Shown here: positions 1-8,072 of the stretch, piece by piece
Numbering within the stretch: position 1 is the first letter of the stretch
Layout of the letters: each line of letters starts with the position of its first letter
NCBI GenBank assembly: GCA_019689615.1
Contig: JADGHD010000002.1
Span: 1 to 35,978 of the forward strand
DNA: 35,978 nt
DNA from: Frankia sp.
GTDB lineage: Bacteria; Actinomycetota; Actinomycetes; Frankiales; Frankiaceae
Direction of reading: 5' to 3'
Translations under genes and position numbers: made by a program
The notes under the pieces: model-generated
Seen by the model: the letters and a program-made list of their open reading frames with translations, nothing else
The model's database searches: none
What the model was told of the DNA's origin: nothing

Positions 1-76
1 CGCGAGGTGCTGAAGTTGAAGAGGCGATGCCGGCGGCGTCGGGGCGGAGGCGGTTTCGATTTCGGACGAGAGATGC

Positions 77-90
77 GCGCCTTCGGGCGC
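77..90. terminator. GC hairpin with TTCG tetraloop
   Basis: GCGCC at 77-81 and GGCGC at 86-90 form a perfect 5-bp stem closed by the very stable loop TTCG. There is no T-tract after it. It could end a transcript entering from the left edge or simply be a leader structure. Confidence 0.3.
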
Positions 91-130
91 AGGGCGGTTT
101 CTGACGTAGTAGGGCGGTTTCGGACGCGGG
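91..130 (+). repeat. Two 20-bp direct repeats in a non-coding leader
   Basis: AGGGCGGTTTC occurs at 91-101 and again at 111-121, exactly 20 bp apart, each followed by a GAC. A related GGCGGTTTCG lies upstream near 50-59 and a decayed GGGCGGTGTTGG follows at about 129-140. Two turns of the helix between copies would suit a regulator binding side by side. The rest of 1-247 has no convincing gene: its in-frame reading is Arg-rich and has no family resemblance. Confidence 0.4.
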
Positions 131-193
131 GCGGTGTTGGACCGCGGACCCGTTCCAACGCAAGGCGAACGGCAGGGCAGTTGCGGGCACGAG

Positions 194-219
194 CCCGACC
201 GGCCGGGTGGCCGGTCGGG
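194..219 (+). promoter_or_regulatory. 11-bp stem-loop just upstream of the FAD oxidoreductase
   Basis: CCCGACCGGCC (194-204) and GGCCGGTCGGG (209-219) pair perfectly over 11 bp around a GGGT loop. The structure ends 28 nt before the ATG at 248. It could be a terminator for something upstream or an mRNA leader structure limiting access to the start site. No T-tract is present. Confidence 0.4.
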
Positions 220-247
220 GAGCTGACATGGGGGGTTGGCTGACGGC

Positions 248-1864
248 ATGAGCGCTGCTGACGGCATCGACGCGGTGGTGGTGGGCGCCGGCCCGAACGG
301 CCTGACGGCGGCCGTGACCCTGGCCGAGGCCGGGTGGCGGGTGCTGGTGCTGGAGGCGGCCGGCCGGCCGGGCGGCGGACTGCGCACCGAGGAGCTGACC
401 CTGCCGGGCTTCCGGCACGACGTGTGCGCGACCGTGCTGGCGCTCGCGGCCGTCTCCCCCGCCCTGCGCGACCGCGCCTGGCTGGGCGACGCCGTCCGCT
501 GGGCACACCCGCCGGTGCCGCTGGCCCACCCGCTCGACCACGCCCCGGCCGCGCTGCTGCGCCGCGACCTCGCCGCGACCGCCGCCGGCCTCGGGCCGCC
601 CGACCCCCGCCGGCCCGGCGACCCGTCCGGGTGGCGGCGGCTCCTGGGACCGCTGGTCGGCCGGCCCGGGGACCACCGGCTGACCGACGCGGTGCTCTCC
701 CCGCTGGACCTCCCGCCGCGGGCGCCGCTGCGGCTGGCCCGGTTCGGCGCGGCGGGGATCTGGTCCGCCCGGGCGCTGGCCCGCGCGGCGCTGCGCGGGG
801 ACGCGGCCCAGGCGCTGTTCGCCGGGCTAACCGCGCACTCGATGCTGGAGCTGGACCAGGCGATGACCGCCGGCTTCGGCCTGCTGCTCGGCGCGGCCGC
901 GCACCAGGCCGGCTGGCCGGTGGCCGTCGGCGGGTCGCAGACGCTGGCCGACGCGCTGGTCCGCCGGCTCCGGGCGCTCGGCGGGGAGCTGCACACCAAC
1001 CACCGGGTCACCAGCCTGCGCGGGCTGCCTCCGGCCAGGGCCGTGCTGCTCGACCTCACCCCACGGCAGCTGCTGCGGCTGGCTGGCGAGCAGCTCCCCG
1101 CCCGCTACCGGGCCGCGCTGGCCCGCTACCGCCACGGGCCGGGCGTGTTCAAGGTCGACTGGGCGCTGGACGGGCCGGTCCCGTGGCGCGACGAGCGGCT
1201 GGCCGGGGCCGGCACGGTCCACCTCGGCGGCACGTTCGCGCAGGTCGCCGCCGCGGAGCGGGCGGTGGCCCTCGGCCGCCACCCGCGGGCGCCGTTCGTG
1301 CTGTTCGTGCAGGCCACGGTCGCCGACCCGAGCCGGGCGCCGGCCGGGCGGCACACCGGCTGGGCCTACTGCCACGTCCCGTACGGCTCACCGGTCGACA
1401 TGACCGACGCCATCGAGGCCCAGGTCGAGCGGTTCGCCCCGGGATTCCGCGACCGGATCCTGGCCCGCCACTCGATGGGCCCGAGGGCGCTGGAGGCGCA
1501 CAACGCCAACGAGATCGGCGGCGACATCGCCGGCGGCACGGCCGACCTGCGCCAGCTCGCCGCCCGGCCGGTCCTCTCCCGCCACCCGTGGGCCACCCCG
1601 CTGCCGTGGCTGTATCTGTGCTCCGCCGCCACCCCACCGGGTCCCGGCGCGCACGGCATGTCCGGCTACCACGCCGCCCGCCTGGCGCTACGCCGGGCCG
1701 CGGGCCGCGACCGCAGCCGGGGCCGAGCCGGCCAGGACGAGCGGGGCGCTCCGTTCGCCGGCGTCCGCCCGTTCGTCGGCGAAGACCCGGTCGGGGCGGC
1801 CCGATCGCGCTCCGAGCAGACCGGACCGGGCCAACGCGGCACGGTGCCGCACCCGGCCAGGTAG
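248..1864 (+). CDS. Phytoene desaturase-like FAD-dependent oxidoreductase
   Basis: A 538-residue protein of the COG1233 (phytoene dehydrogenase-related, amine-oxidase fold) family. The N-terminus has the Rossmann FAD motif GAGPNG at residues 13-18, with the ribose-binding Glu near 36 followed by a GRPGGG turn. The C-terminal FAD-binding signature (G-AHGMSGYHAA) is near residue 475. About 55 further residues, rich in Arg, Gly and Pro, follow the point where the family usually ends, so the tail is unusual. I chose ATG 248, with a G-rich stretch about 12 nt upstream, over the in-frame TTG at 236. The substrate is unknown: family members act on carotenoids, retinoids or unrelated lipids. No carotenoid synthesis gene lies nearby, so carotenoid metabolism should not be assumed. 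Confidence 0.85.
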   Translation: MSAADGIDAVVVGAGPNGLTAAVTLAEAGWRVLVLEAAGRPGGGLRTEELTLPGFRHDVCATVLALAAVSPALRDRAWLGDAVRWAHPPVPLAHPLDHAPAALLRRDLAATAAGLGPPDPRRPGDPSGWRRLLGPLVGRPGDHRLTDAVLSPLDLPPRAPLRLARFGAAGIWSARALARAALRGDAAQALFAGLTAHSMLELDQAMTAGFGLLLGAAAHQAGWPVAVGGSQTLADALVRRLRALGGELHTNHRVTSLRGLPPARAVLLDLTPRQLLRLAGEQLPARYRAALARYRHGPGVFKVDWALDGPVPWRDERLAGAGTVHLGGTFAQVAAAERAVALGRHPRAPFVLFVQATVADPSRAPAGRHTGWAYCHVPYGSPVDMTDAIEAQVERFAPGFRDRILARHSMGPRALEAHNANEIGGDIAGGTADLRQLAARPVLSRHPWATPLPWLYLCSAATPPGPGAHGMSGYHAARLALRRAAGRDRSRGRAGQDERGAPFAGVRPFVGEDPVGAARSRSEQTGPGQRGTVPHPAR

Positions 1865-1997
1865 GCCGGATCAGGCCCGCGGGCCGAGTCGGCGAGCTCA
1901 GGCGAAGGCGGTGCACGGCGCCGCGTGGGCACGTCCTCGCGGTGCCGCCGTCGTGGACGGGCGTGATCTGGGTCAACGCGCACGCGGCCGCGCGGGC

Positions 1998-2046
1998 TTG
2001 ACGCAGCTAACGCTGTTAGCCAAACTTCTGGCTAACACTGTTAGCC
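1998..2046 (+). promoter_or_regulatory. Doubled palindromic operator, probable TetR site
   Basis: GCTAACGCTGTTAGC at 2006-2020 and GGCTAACACTGTTAGCC at 2030-2046 are two perfect palindromes of the form GCTAAC-N3-GTTAGC, with centres 25 bp apart. A TTGACG hexamer at 1998-2003 could be the -35 box, which would place the operators over the promoter spacer, -10 and start. They are unusually AT-rich for this chromosome and lie about 40 bp before the GTG of the reductase gene that precedes a TetR gene. Autoregulation by that TetR protein is inference. Confidence 0.8.
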
Positions 2047-2087
2047 GAGCTGGCCGACCGCCAGCCAACGAGCCGAGGAGGCCCGCT

Positions 2088-2567
2088 GTGACCAGCACGT
2101 CCGCTCCGCCGTCCGCGCCGACGACGGGCTACCGCAAGCTCGGCCGGGCGGCCCGGGTGCTCAACGGGATGGTCGCCGTGCTGGCCAGGACCGGGATCAG
2201 CCTGCGCGGCACCCGGCTGCTGGAGGTCCGCGGCCGGACCAGCGGGCAGCTGCGGCGCACGCCGGTCAACCTGCTCACCCTGGACGGCCGGGAGTACCTG
2301 GTCTCCACCCGCGGCGAGGCCCAGTGGGTGCGCAACCTGCGGGCCGCCGACGGCGAGCTGTACCTGCGGCTCGGCCGCCGCCGCCAGCGCTACCTGGCCA
2401 GCGAGCTGGCCGACGCGGACAGGGTGCCCGTGCTGCGCGCCTACCTGGAGACCTGGAACGCGCAGGTGAAGCCGTTCTTCGGCGATGTCGGGCCGGCCTC
2501 GGCCGACGAGGAGATCGCCGCCGATGCGGCGCGCCACCCGGTGTTCGTCCTGGCCAGGGCCGACTGA
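2088..2567 (+). CDS. Deazaflavin (F420)-type nitroreductase-family oxidoreductase
   Basis: A 159-residue protein resembling the actinobacterial deazaflavin-dependent nitroreductase family (DUF385/Ddn-like split beta-barrel). The family-like core LEVRGRTSGQLRRTPV sits around residues 44-60, followed by DGREYLVSTRGEAQWVRNLRA. These proteins usually bind F420, sometimes FMN or haem, and reduce quinones or other small molecules. GTG 2088 is chosen because GAGGAG lies 7 nt upstream and because an earlier start would run through the doubled palindrome. The TetR gene starts 29 nt after the stop, so the two are probably one transcript. F420 dependence is family-level inference. Confidence 0.82.
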   Translation: MTSTSAPPSAPTTGYRKLGRAARVLNGMVAVLARTGISLRGTRLLEVRGRTSGQLRRTPVNLLTLDGREYLVSTRGEAQWVRNLRAADGELYLRLGRRRQRYLASELADADRVPVLRAYLETWNAQVKPFFGDVGPASADEEIAADAARHPVFVLARAD

Positions 2568-2596
2568 CGGCCGCACGGCAGCGGCATGATCCGGGG

Positions 2597-3220
2597 GTGG
2601 ACCGAGCAGAGGAGATAACGTCACCGCCCGCGCCCCCGGCCGGCCCGGCGCCCCCGGCGGGGCGGCCGGGGCCGCGGATCGCCCCCCGGCCGCAGCCGAC
2701 CCGCCGGCCGGCGCGGGTCCTGGAGATCGTGGCGGCTGCCCGCGCGCTGCTGGCGGTCGAGGGGCCGGAGGCGCTGACCATGCGCCGGCTCGGCGAGGCG
2801 GTCGGCGTCCGGGCCGCGTCGCTGTACAAGCACCTGCCGGGCAAGCCGGCGCTGGAGGCCGCGCTCGTCGAGCTGGCGTTGTTCGAGTTCGGCGACGCGA
2901 CCCACGCCATCGTCGACGCCTCGACCAAGCACGACGTGGTCAGCCGGCTGCTGGCGGAGTACCGCAGGCTCGCCCGCGCGGAAAGCGACCTGTACCGCAT
3001 GGTCCTGTCCAACCGGATCGACCGGACCCTCCTGCCCGCCGGCCTGATCGACTGGTCCGGCGAGCCGTTCTTCCGGGCGACCGGCGACCCGTGGGTGGCC
3101 CAGGCACTGTTCGCCGCCGCGCACGGCGCCGTCATCCTGGAGATCGACCAGGCCTACGCCGACATGTCCGACCTCGACGCCACCTGGCGCGCCCTCGCCG
3201 CCGCCTTCACCCGTCGTTAG
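2597..3220 (+). CDS. TetR-family transcriptional repressor
   Basis: A 207-residue TetR/AcrR-type regulator. The N-terminal helix-turn-helix domain (about residues 38-85) reads LEIVAAARALLAVEGPEALT then MRRLGEAVGVRAASLYKHL, the typical TetR pattern ending in an S/A-LYxH recognition helix. The rest is a helical ligand-binding domain. The start is taken as GTG 2597, 29 nt after the reductase stop; the first 35 residues are Pro/Ala-rich. It is co-directional with the reductase, and the doubled GCTAAC palindrome upstream of that gene is the obvious candidate operator. It ends 22 nt before the convergent GAF-regulator stop. Confidence 0.88.
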   Translation: MDRAEEITSPPAPPAGPAPPAGRPGPRIAPRPQPTRRPARVLEIVAAARALLAVEGPEALTMRRLGEAVGVRAASLYKHLPGKPALEAALVELALFEFGDATHAIVDASTKHDVVSRLLAEYRRLARAESDLYRMVLSNRIDRTLLPAGLIDWSGEPFFRATGDPWVAQALFAAAHGAVILEIDQAYADMSDLDATWRALAAAFTRR

Positions 3221-3242
3221 CGGACGGGCGGGCGCCCGCGGG

Positions 3243-4529
3243 TCAGCGGGCGGCGAGCTCGCGGTCGAGCAGCTCGGCGCGGGCGGTGGCCCGGTCGCGG
3301 GCGGGGCCGGGTGGCAGCAGCCGCCGGCAGGCCTCCCACAGCTCGACGTCGTCCTCGCCGGCCGGGCCCTCCGCCCAGCGCAGCAGCAGCATCGGATCGC
3401 CGCGGCGCAGCAGCCCGGCCCGCACCTCGGCGCGCAGCCGCTCGCGCAGCGCCACCACCGCTGGCGCCACCGACCGGGGAAGCAGGTGGCCGCTCCACAG
3501 GTCGAGCACCCCGGCGTGGTCGCCGCGGGCGAGCAGCCGGCGGACCTCGGCGACGTCGGTGTCCAGCGGCTCGGCCAGCCGGTACGGGCGGGAGCTGACC
3601 ATGACCGGCCCGAGGACCCGGCGTAATCGGGACATCTCCGCCCGCACGGTCACCGGGTCCAGCGGCCGCTCGTCGAGGTCCGCCGCCAGCTCCTCGGCGC
3701 TGCGCCCGTCGGGGTGCTCGGCCAGCAGCAGGAGCAGCTCGGCGTGCCGCTGGGTGATCGGCCGTGGCTGTCCGTCGACCGTCAGCACCGGCCCAGGCCG
3801 CAGCACGGTCAGCCGCGTGCCGGCCCCGCCGGGCGGCCGGGGTGGCGCGGACCGTTGCTGGCGCAGCCGGTGCAGCAGCAGCTCGCGCTCGGCGGCGGCG
3901 ACCGTCGCGGCGATCAGCGCCATCACGCCGGGGTCCGCGGCCCGCCGCACGTTGCCGGTGACGTCGAGGGCGCCGATGAGCCGGCCGTCGGCCGGGTCGT
4001 GCACCGGGCTCGCCGCGCAGCTCCACGGCCGGACCGTGCGCACCCAGTGCTCGGCGGCGGTGACCCTGGCCCGCCGGTCGAGCGCGAGGGCCAGGCCCGG
4101 CGCGTTGGTTCCGGCGTGCGCCTCGTCCCAGCCGGCGCCGGGCATGAAGCCCATCCCCTCGGCCCGGCCGCGGACCGCGCGGTCGCCCTCGACCCACAAC
4201 AGGGTTCCGTCGGCGTCGCTGATCGCGACGATCAGCCCGTCGTCGCTGACCTCGTCGACGAGCAGGTCACGGATGAGCGGGAGTACCGAGCCCAGCGGGT
4301 GTGCCTGCCTGGCCGCGACCAGCTGGTCACCGGTCAGCCGCAGCGGCGGCAGGTTGCGCTCCGGGTCGACGCCGAACCGCCGGGAGCGGGCCCACGAGTC
4401 GACGACGGCCCGCGGCAGTGAACGGCCGACCGCCCGCGCGGCCCAGTCCGGCAGGCGGCCGCCGGCGGCCACCGCGTCGCGTGCCTGGTGGACCAGACGG
4501 GTACTGCCTACGTCCGCTTCGCTGCGCAC
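3243..4529 (-). CDS. GAF-domain transcriptional regulator of the aldehyde dehydrogenase locus
   Basis: About 428 residues. The N-terminal half resembles the sensory part of AcoR-type regulators: a segment with VVDSWARSRRFGVDPE, then a GAF-like domain containing DADGTLLWVEGDRAVRG and PGAGWDEAHAGTNAPGLAL, then CAASPVHDPADGRLIGALDV. There is no AAA+ or Fis domain. The C-terminal part instead looks like a winged helix (QRHAELLLLLAEHPDGRS, TVRAEMSRLRRVLG) followed by a helical segment. I prefer GTG 4529, with GGGGGAGG 11 nt upstream. An in-frame GTG at 4592 would add 21 residues but has no SD. It diverges from an ALDH-DUF779 pair, which it probably controls in response to an alcohol, an aldehyde or the redox state. 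Confidence 0.8.
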   Translation of the reverse strand: MRSEADVGSTRLVHQARDAVAAGGRLPDWAARAVGRSLPRAVVDSWARSRRFGVDPERNLPPLRLTGDQLVAARQAHPLGSVLPLIRDLLVDEVSDDGLIVAISDADGTLLWVEGDRAVRGRAEGMGFMPGAGWDEAHAGTNAPGLALALDRRARVTAAEHWVRTVRPWSCAASPVHDPADGRLIGALDVTGNVRRAADPGVMALIAATVAAAERELLLHRLRQQRSAPPRPPGGAGTRLTVLRPGPVLTVDGQPRPITQRHAELLLLLAEHPDGRSAEELAADLDERPLDPVTVRAEMSRLRRVLGPVMVSSRPYRLAEPLDTDVAEVRRLLARGDHAGVLDLWSGHLLPRSVAPAVVALRERLRAEVRAGLLRRGDPMLLLRWAEGPAGEDDVELWEACRRLLPPGPARDRATARAELLDRELAAR

Positions 4530-4594
4530 GGCGATCGCCACCTCCCCCGCGGTCACGCTCCGGCAGGAGCGGCGCGCGTATGGTGAGGTCACAT

Positions 4595-4713
4595 TGATTC
4601 TGGATCATAGTACGTCAGCGCCGTCGTTCCCGGAGTCCGCATCCGCGGCCGCCCGAGGCGCGCGGGCGGGGCGCGACGCAACCGGATCGCACGCAACCGG
4701 ATTGCAACGTTGC
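4595..4713. promoter_or_regulatory. Divergent control region of GAF regulator and ALDH
   Basis: Between the divergent genes lie several repeats. TGAT-N5-ATCA is at 4595-4607. GCAACCGGAT is at 4678-4687 and again at 4693-4702, 15 bp apart. The palindrome GCAACGTTGC is at 4704-4713, sharing the GCAAC core. The clustered GCAAC half-sites about 70-100 bp before the ALDH start are plausible binding sites for the divergently encoded GAF regulator. No clear -10/-35 pair was found. Confidence 0.45.
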
Positions 4714-4781
4714 CGGGACTACCGTCCCGGCGGCGGCCCCGGAGACACCGGGCGATCTCCTCACGGAAGGACGCGCAGGCC

Positions 4782-6305
4782 ATGTCCGTCTATGCTCGCC
4801 CAGGCCAGCCTGGCTCTCCCGTCAGCTACGCGTCGCGCTACGACAACATCATCGGCGGCGAGTACCGGCCCCCGGTCCGCGGCCAGTACTTCACCAACCC
4901 CAGCCCGGTCACCGGCGAGGACTTCACCGAGGTCGCCCGGTCGACCGCGGAGGACGTCGAGCTCGCCCTGGACGCCGCCCACGCGGCCGCGCCGGCCTGG
5001 GGGCGCACGTCGGTGGCCGAGCGGGCGGTCATCCTCAACCGGATCGCCGACCGGATGGAGCAGAACCTCGAGCGGCTCGCGGTCGCCGAGACCTGGGACA
5101 ACGGCAAGCCGGTCCGGGAGACGCTGGCCGCGGACATCCCGCTGGCCATCGACCACTTCCGCTACTTCGCCGGCGCCATCCGGGCGCAGGAGGGGACCAT
5201 CTCCGAGCTGGACGCGGACACGGTGGCCTACCACTTCCACGAGCCGCTCGGCGTCGTCGGGCAGATCATCCCGTGGAACTTCCCGATCCTGATGGCGGTG
5301 TGGAAGCTCGCCCCGGCGCTGGCCGCCGGCAACGCGGTGGTCCTCAAGCCGGCCGAGCAGACCCCGGCGTCGATCAACATCCTGTGGGAGCTGATCGCCG
5401 ACCTGATCCCGCCGGGTGTGGTCAACATCGTGCAGGGCTTCGGCGTGGAGGCGGGCAAGCCGCTGGCGTCGTCGAACCGGATCGCCAAGATCGCGTTCAC
5501 CGGCGAGACCACCACCGGCCGGCTGATCATGCAGTACGCCAGCCAGAACCTGATCCCGGTGACCCTGGAGCTCGGCGGCAAGAGCCCGAACATCTTCTTC
5601 GAGGACGTCCTGGCCGCCGACGACGACTTCCAGGACAAGGCGCTCGAGGGGTTCACGATGTTCGCCCTCAACCAGGGCGAGGTCTGCACCTGCCCGAGCC
5701 GGGCCCTCATCCAGCGCTCGATCTACGACGAGTTCCTGGAGAAGGCGGCGATCCGGACCAAGGCCGTCCGCCAGGGCGACCCGCTCGACACCACCACCAT
5801 GATCGGCGCCCAGGCCAGCACCGACCAGCTCGAGAAGATCCTCTCCTACATCGACATTGGCCGGAAGGAGGGCGCCCGGGTGGTGCTCGGCGGCGAGCGC
5901 GCCGAGCTCGGCGGCGACCTGTCCGGCGGCTACTACGTCCAGCCGACGATCTTCGCTGGCGACAACTCGATGCGGGTCTTCCAGGAGGAGATCTTCGGCC
6001 CGGTCGTCGCGGTGACCTCGTTCGACGACTACGCCGACGCCATCAGGATCGCGAACGACACGCTCTACGGCCTCGGCGCCGGTGTGTGGACCCGCAGCGG
6101 CGCCACCGCCTACCGCGCGGGCCGGGAGATCAAGGCCGGCCGGGTCTGGACGAACTGCTACCACCTGTACCCGGCGGCTGCCGCGTTCGGCGGGTACAAG
6201 CAGTCCGGCATCGGCCGGGAGAACCACCGCATGATGCTCGACCACTACCAGCAGACGAAGAACCTGCTCGTCTCCTACTCCCCGAAGGCGATGGGCTTCT
6301 TCTAG
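4782..6305 (+). CDS. NAD-dependent aldehyde dehydrogenase (ExaC/AldA type)
   Basis: A 507-residue aldehyde dehydrogenase of normal family length. It oxidises aldehydes to carboxylates with NAD(P)+ in the cytoplasm. Catalytic residues are in place: Asn166 in PWNF, Glu263 in LELGGKSPN, and Cys302 in GEVCTCPSR, with Cys304 beside it. The N-terminal YDNIIGGEYRPP and the C-terminal HYQQTKNLLVSY end are typical of the ExaC/acetaldehyde dehydrogenase II group. ATG 4782 has GGAAGGA upstream. It is followed by a DUF779 gene and diverges from a GAF regulator. The same ALDH-DUF779 pairing occurs in mycobacteria (I recall Rv0458-Rv0459). The physiological substrate is not shown by the sequence; acetaldehyde or another short aldehyde is the best guess. 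Confidence 0.92.
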   Translation: MSVYARPGQPGSPVSYASRYDNIIGGEYRPPVRGQYFTNPSPVTGEDFTEVARSTAEDVELALDAAHAAAPAWGRTSVAERAVILNRIADRMEQNLERLAVAETWDNGKPVRETLAADIPLAIDHFRYFAGAIRAQEGTISELDADTVAYHFHEPLGVVGQIIPWNFPILMAVWKLAPALAAGNAVVLKPAEQTPASINILWELIADLIPPGVVNIVQGFGVEAGKPLASSNRIAKIAFTGETTTGRLIMQYASQNLIPVTLELGGKSPNIFFEDVLAADDDFQDKALEGFTMFALNQGEVCTCPSRALIQRSIYDEFLEKAAIRTKAVRQGDPLDTTTMIGAQASTDQLEKILSYIDIGRKEGARVVLGGERAELGGDLSGGYYVQPTIFAGDNSMRVFQEEIFGPVVAVTSFDDYADAIRIANDTLYGLGAGVWTRSGATAYRAGREIKAGRVWTNCYHLYPAAAAFGGYKQSGIGRENHRMMLDHYQQTKNLLVSYSPKAMGFF

Positions 6306-6454
6306 TCGCTCGCGGCGCCTGGCCAGCCCACGGGCCCGGACGCCGGCCGCCACCCGCCGGCGGTCCGGGCCACCGGGGCCGGGCCAACGGGTGGCCAGGC
6401 GCCGCCCCGCCAGCCAGCGGCTGTTCCCGCCAGCGGACCGGAAGGAGTTCCGCC

Positions 6455-6967
6455 GTGCCAGACGTGCTCCGGGTCGACGTGACGCCCGCGGCGGCGGCGA
6501 TGCTGCGCAGACTGGCCGCCACGCACGGGCCACTGATGATCCACCAGTCCGGCGGCTGCTGTGACGGCTCGTCGCCGATGTGCTACCCCCGCGGCGACTT
6601 CCTGGTCGGTGACGACGACGTCCTGCTCGGCGTGCTCGACCTGGACAACCCCGCCCACCTCGCCGACCCCGGCGCCTGGGGCGAGAGCCCTCGGACCGCG
6701 CCGCCCACGGCGCCGCTGCCCGGCGACGGGCCGACCGGTGTGCGGGTGCCGGTGTACATCGGGGGCGCGCAGTTCGAGTACTGGGCGCACACCAGGCTGA
6801 CGATCGACCTGGTTCCCGGCCGCGGCGGCGGCTTCAGCCTGGAGGCCCCCGAGGGCTACCGCTTCCTCACCCGCTCCCGGCTGTTCACCGACGAGGAGGC
6901 CGCCGCGCTCGACGCCGCCGGCCCGCCGCACCGCGGCCCACTCCCCCAGCCGGCGCCGACCAGCTGA
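6455..6967 (+). CDS. DUF779 protein, partner of the aldehyde dehydrogenase
   Basis: A 170-residue protein with the hallmark DUF779 segment HQSGGCCDGSSPMCY at residues 30-44. It has a vicinal Cys35-Cys36 pair and Cys43, which could bind metal or be redox-active. A later VPVYIGGAQFEYWAHT stretch and a C-terminal GxGFSLEAPEGYRFLTRS also fit the family. GTG 6455 has GAAGGAG 7 nt upstream. It lies about 150 nt after the ALDH stop and is probably co-transcribed. Its biochemical role is not established; constant linkage to ExaC-type ALDHs suggests a role in their function or protection. Confidence 0.87.
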   Translation: MPDVLRVDVTPAAAAMLRRLAATHGPLMIHQSGGCCDGSSPMCYPRGDFLVGDDDVLLGVLDLDNPAHLADPGAWGESPRTAPPTAPLPGDGPTGVRVPVYIGGAQFEYWAHTRLTIDLVPGRGGGFSLEAPEGYRFLTRSRLFTDEEAAALDAAGPPHRGPLPQPAPTS

Positions 6968-7025
6968 GGCGGCGGGGCGGGCGGCGACCGCTTCGGCCGC
7001 GCCGGGCGGCCCGCGGGCTGGCGCG

Positions 7026-7925
7026 TCAGCGGACGAGGAGCACGATCGCCACGGTCAGGCCGAGCGTGATGACGCCGGCCCGCAGGTGGGAGGCGCGCAG
7101 GCGGCGGGCGACCCGCGCGCCGAGCACGCCGCCGAGCGCCGAGGCGACGACGAGGATGCCGGCGTAGGCCCAGGCGATCTCGGCGCTCGCCAGGAAGACG
7201 ACGACGCCGACCAGGTTCACCAGGAACGACAACAGGGTCTTCAGGGCGTTCGTGCGCTGCAGGTCGTCGACGAGCAGGATGCCGAGCACCCCGAGCAGCA
7301 GCACGCCGAGGCCGGCGCCGAAGTAGGAGCCGTACATGCCGGCCACGAAGACCCCGATCCTGGTCGGCCAGGTGGTCGGCGGGACGACGTCGGGGGGCGC
7401 GCCACCGGCCGCCGGTTCCGGGTCCGCGCCCGCGGCGGCCGCGGGCGGCGTGTCCGCGGGCACCGCAGCGGCTCCCGCCGGGACCGGGCTGGTGGGCAGG
7501 GTGCTCGCGGCCGTGCGGACCTGGGCGGCGAGGCGGGCGCGGCGGCGGGCGACGACCGCCGCCAGCCGGGACTGGACCGCCAGCAGCAGGCAGGACAGCA
7601 GGACCAGGAACGGCACGGCCACGTCGAAGCCGTCGGCCGGGGTGATCAGCAGCACGACCGCGCCGGCCAGCCCACCGAGCGCGGCGGCCGGGCCGAGGTC
7701 GCGCAGCCGGCCGGCCTGGCCGGCGAGCTCACGCCGGTACCCGTAAGCCCCGCCTGCGTAGCCGGTGACCAGGCCGGCGGACGAGGTGATGTTGGCGGTG
7801 ACCGCGGGCAGCCCGGCGGCGAGCAGGGCAGGGAAGGCGATCAGCGTGCCACCGCCGGCCACGGCGTTCACCGCGCCGGCCAGCACGCCAGCGCCGGCTG
7901 TCAGCAGCGCGTCCAGTCCGTCCAC
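7026..7925 (-). CDS. TauE/SafE-family membrane permease
   Basis: A 299-residue polytopic protein of the TauE/SafE (TSUP) family, which exports sulfite, sulfoacetate or related organic acids, or takes up anions. The N-terminal repeat contains GVLAGAVNAVAGGGTLIAFP and AVTANITSSAGLVTGYAGG, and the C-terminal repeat contains GMYGSYFGAGLGVLLL. Both are TSUP half-repeat patterns. About eight hydrophobic segments are visible. The central cytoplasmic linker is long and Ala/Pro-rich (about 55 residues). GTG 7925 is chosen because GGAGG lies 9 nt upstream; the longer reading to 8000 adds a non-family leader. It is convergent with the DUF779 gene. The substrate cannot be told from the sequence. Confidence 0.85.
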   Translation of the reverse strand: MDGLDALLTAGAGVLAGAVNAVAGGGTLIAFPALLAAGLPAVTANITSSAGLVTGYAGGAYGYRRELAGQAGRLRDLGPAAALGGLAGAVVLLITPADGFDVAVPFLVLLSCLLLAVQSRLAAVVARRRARLAAQVRTAASTLPTSPVPAGAAAVPADTPPAAAAGADPEPAAGGAPPDVVPPTTWPTRIGVFVAGMYGSYFGAGLGVLLLGVLGILLVDDLQRTNALKTLLSFLVNLVGVVVFLASAEIAWAYAGILVVASALGGVLGARVARRLRASHLRAGVITLGLTVAIVLLVR

Positions 7926-8072
7926 GCCCAGTACCCTCCGCTCGCTGTGGCGGCCATGCCCGATTGGTGCCGGGCTGACTCTGCTGGCGGCGGGCGGCAC
8001 GGGGCCAGCGCCTGTCCGGCGCAGTGGCGATTCTCACCAGATCACCAGGCCTGGGCCGACGCGGGGGCTGCG

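Noticed and set aside
236..1864. Carotenoid biosynthesis cluster
   Set aside because: The oxidoreductase is only family-level related to phytoene desaturases and no phytoene synthase, GGPP synthase or cyclase lies nearby.
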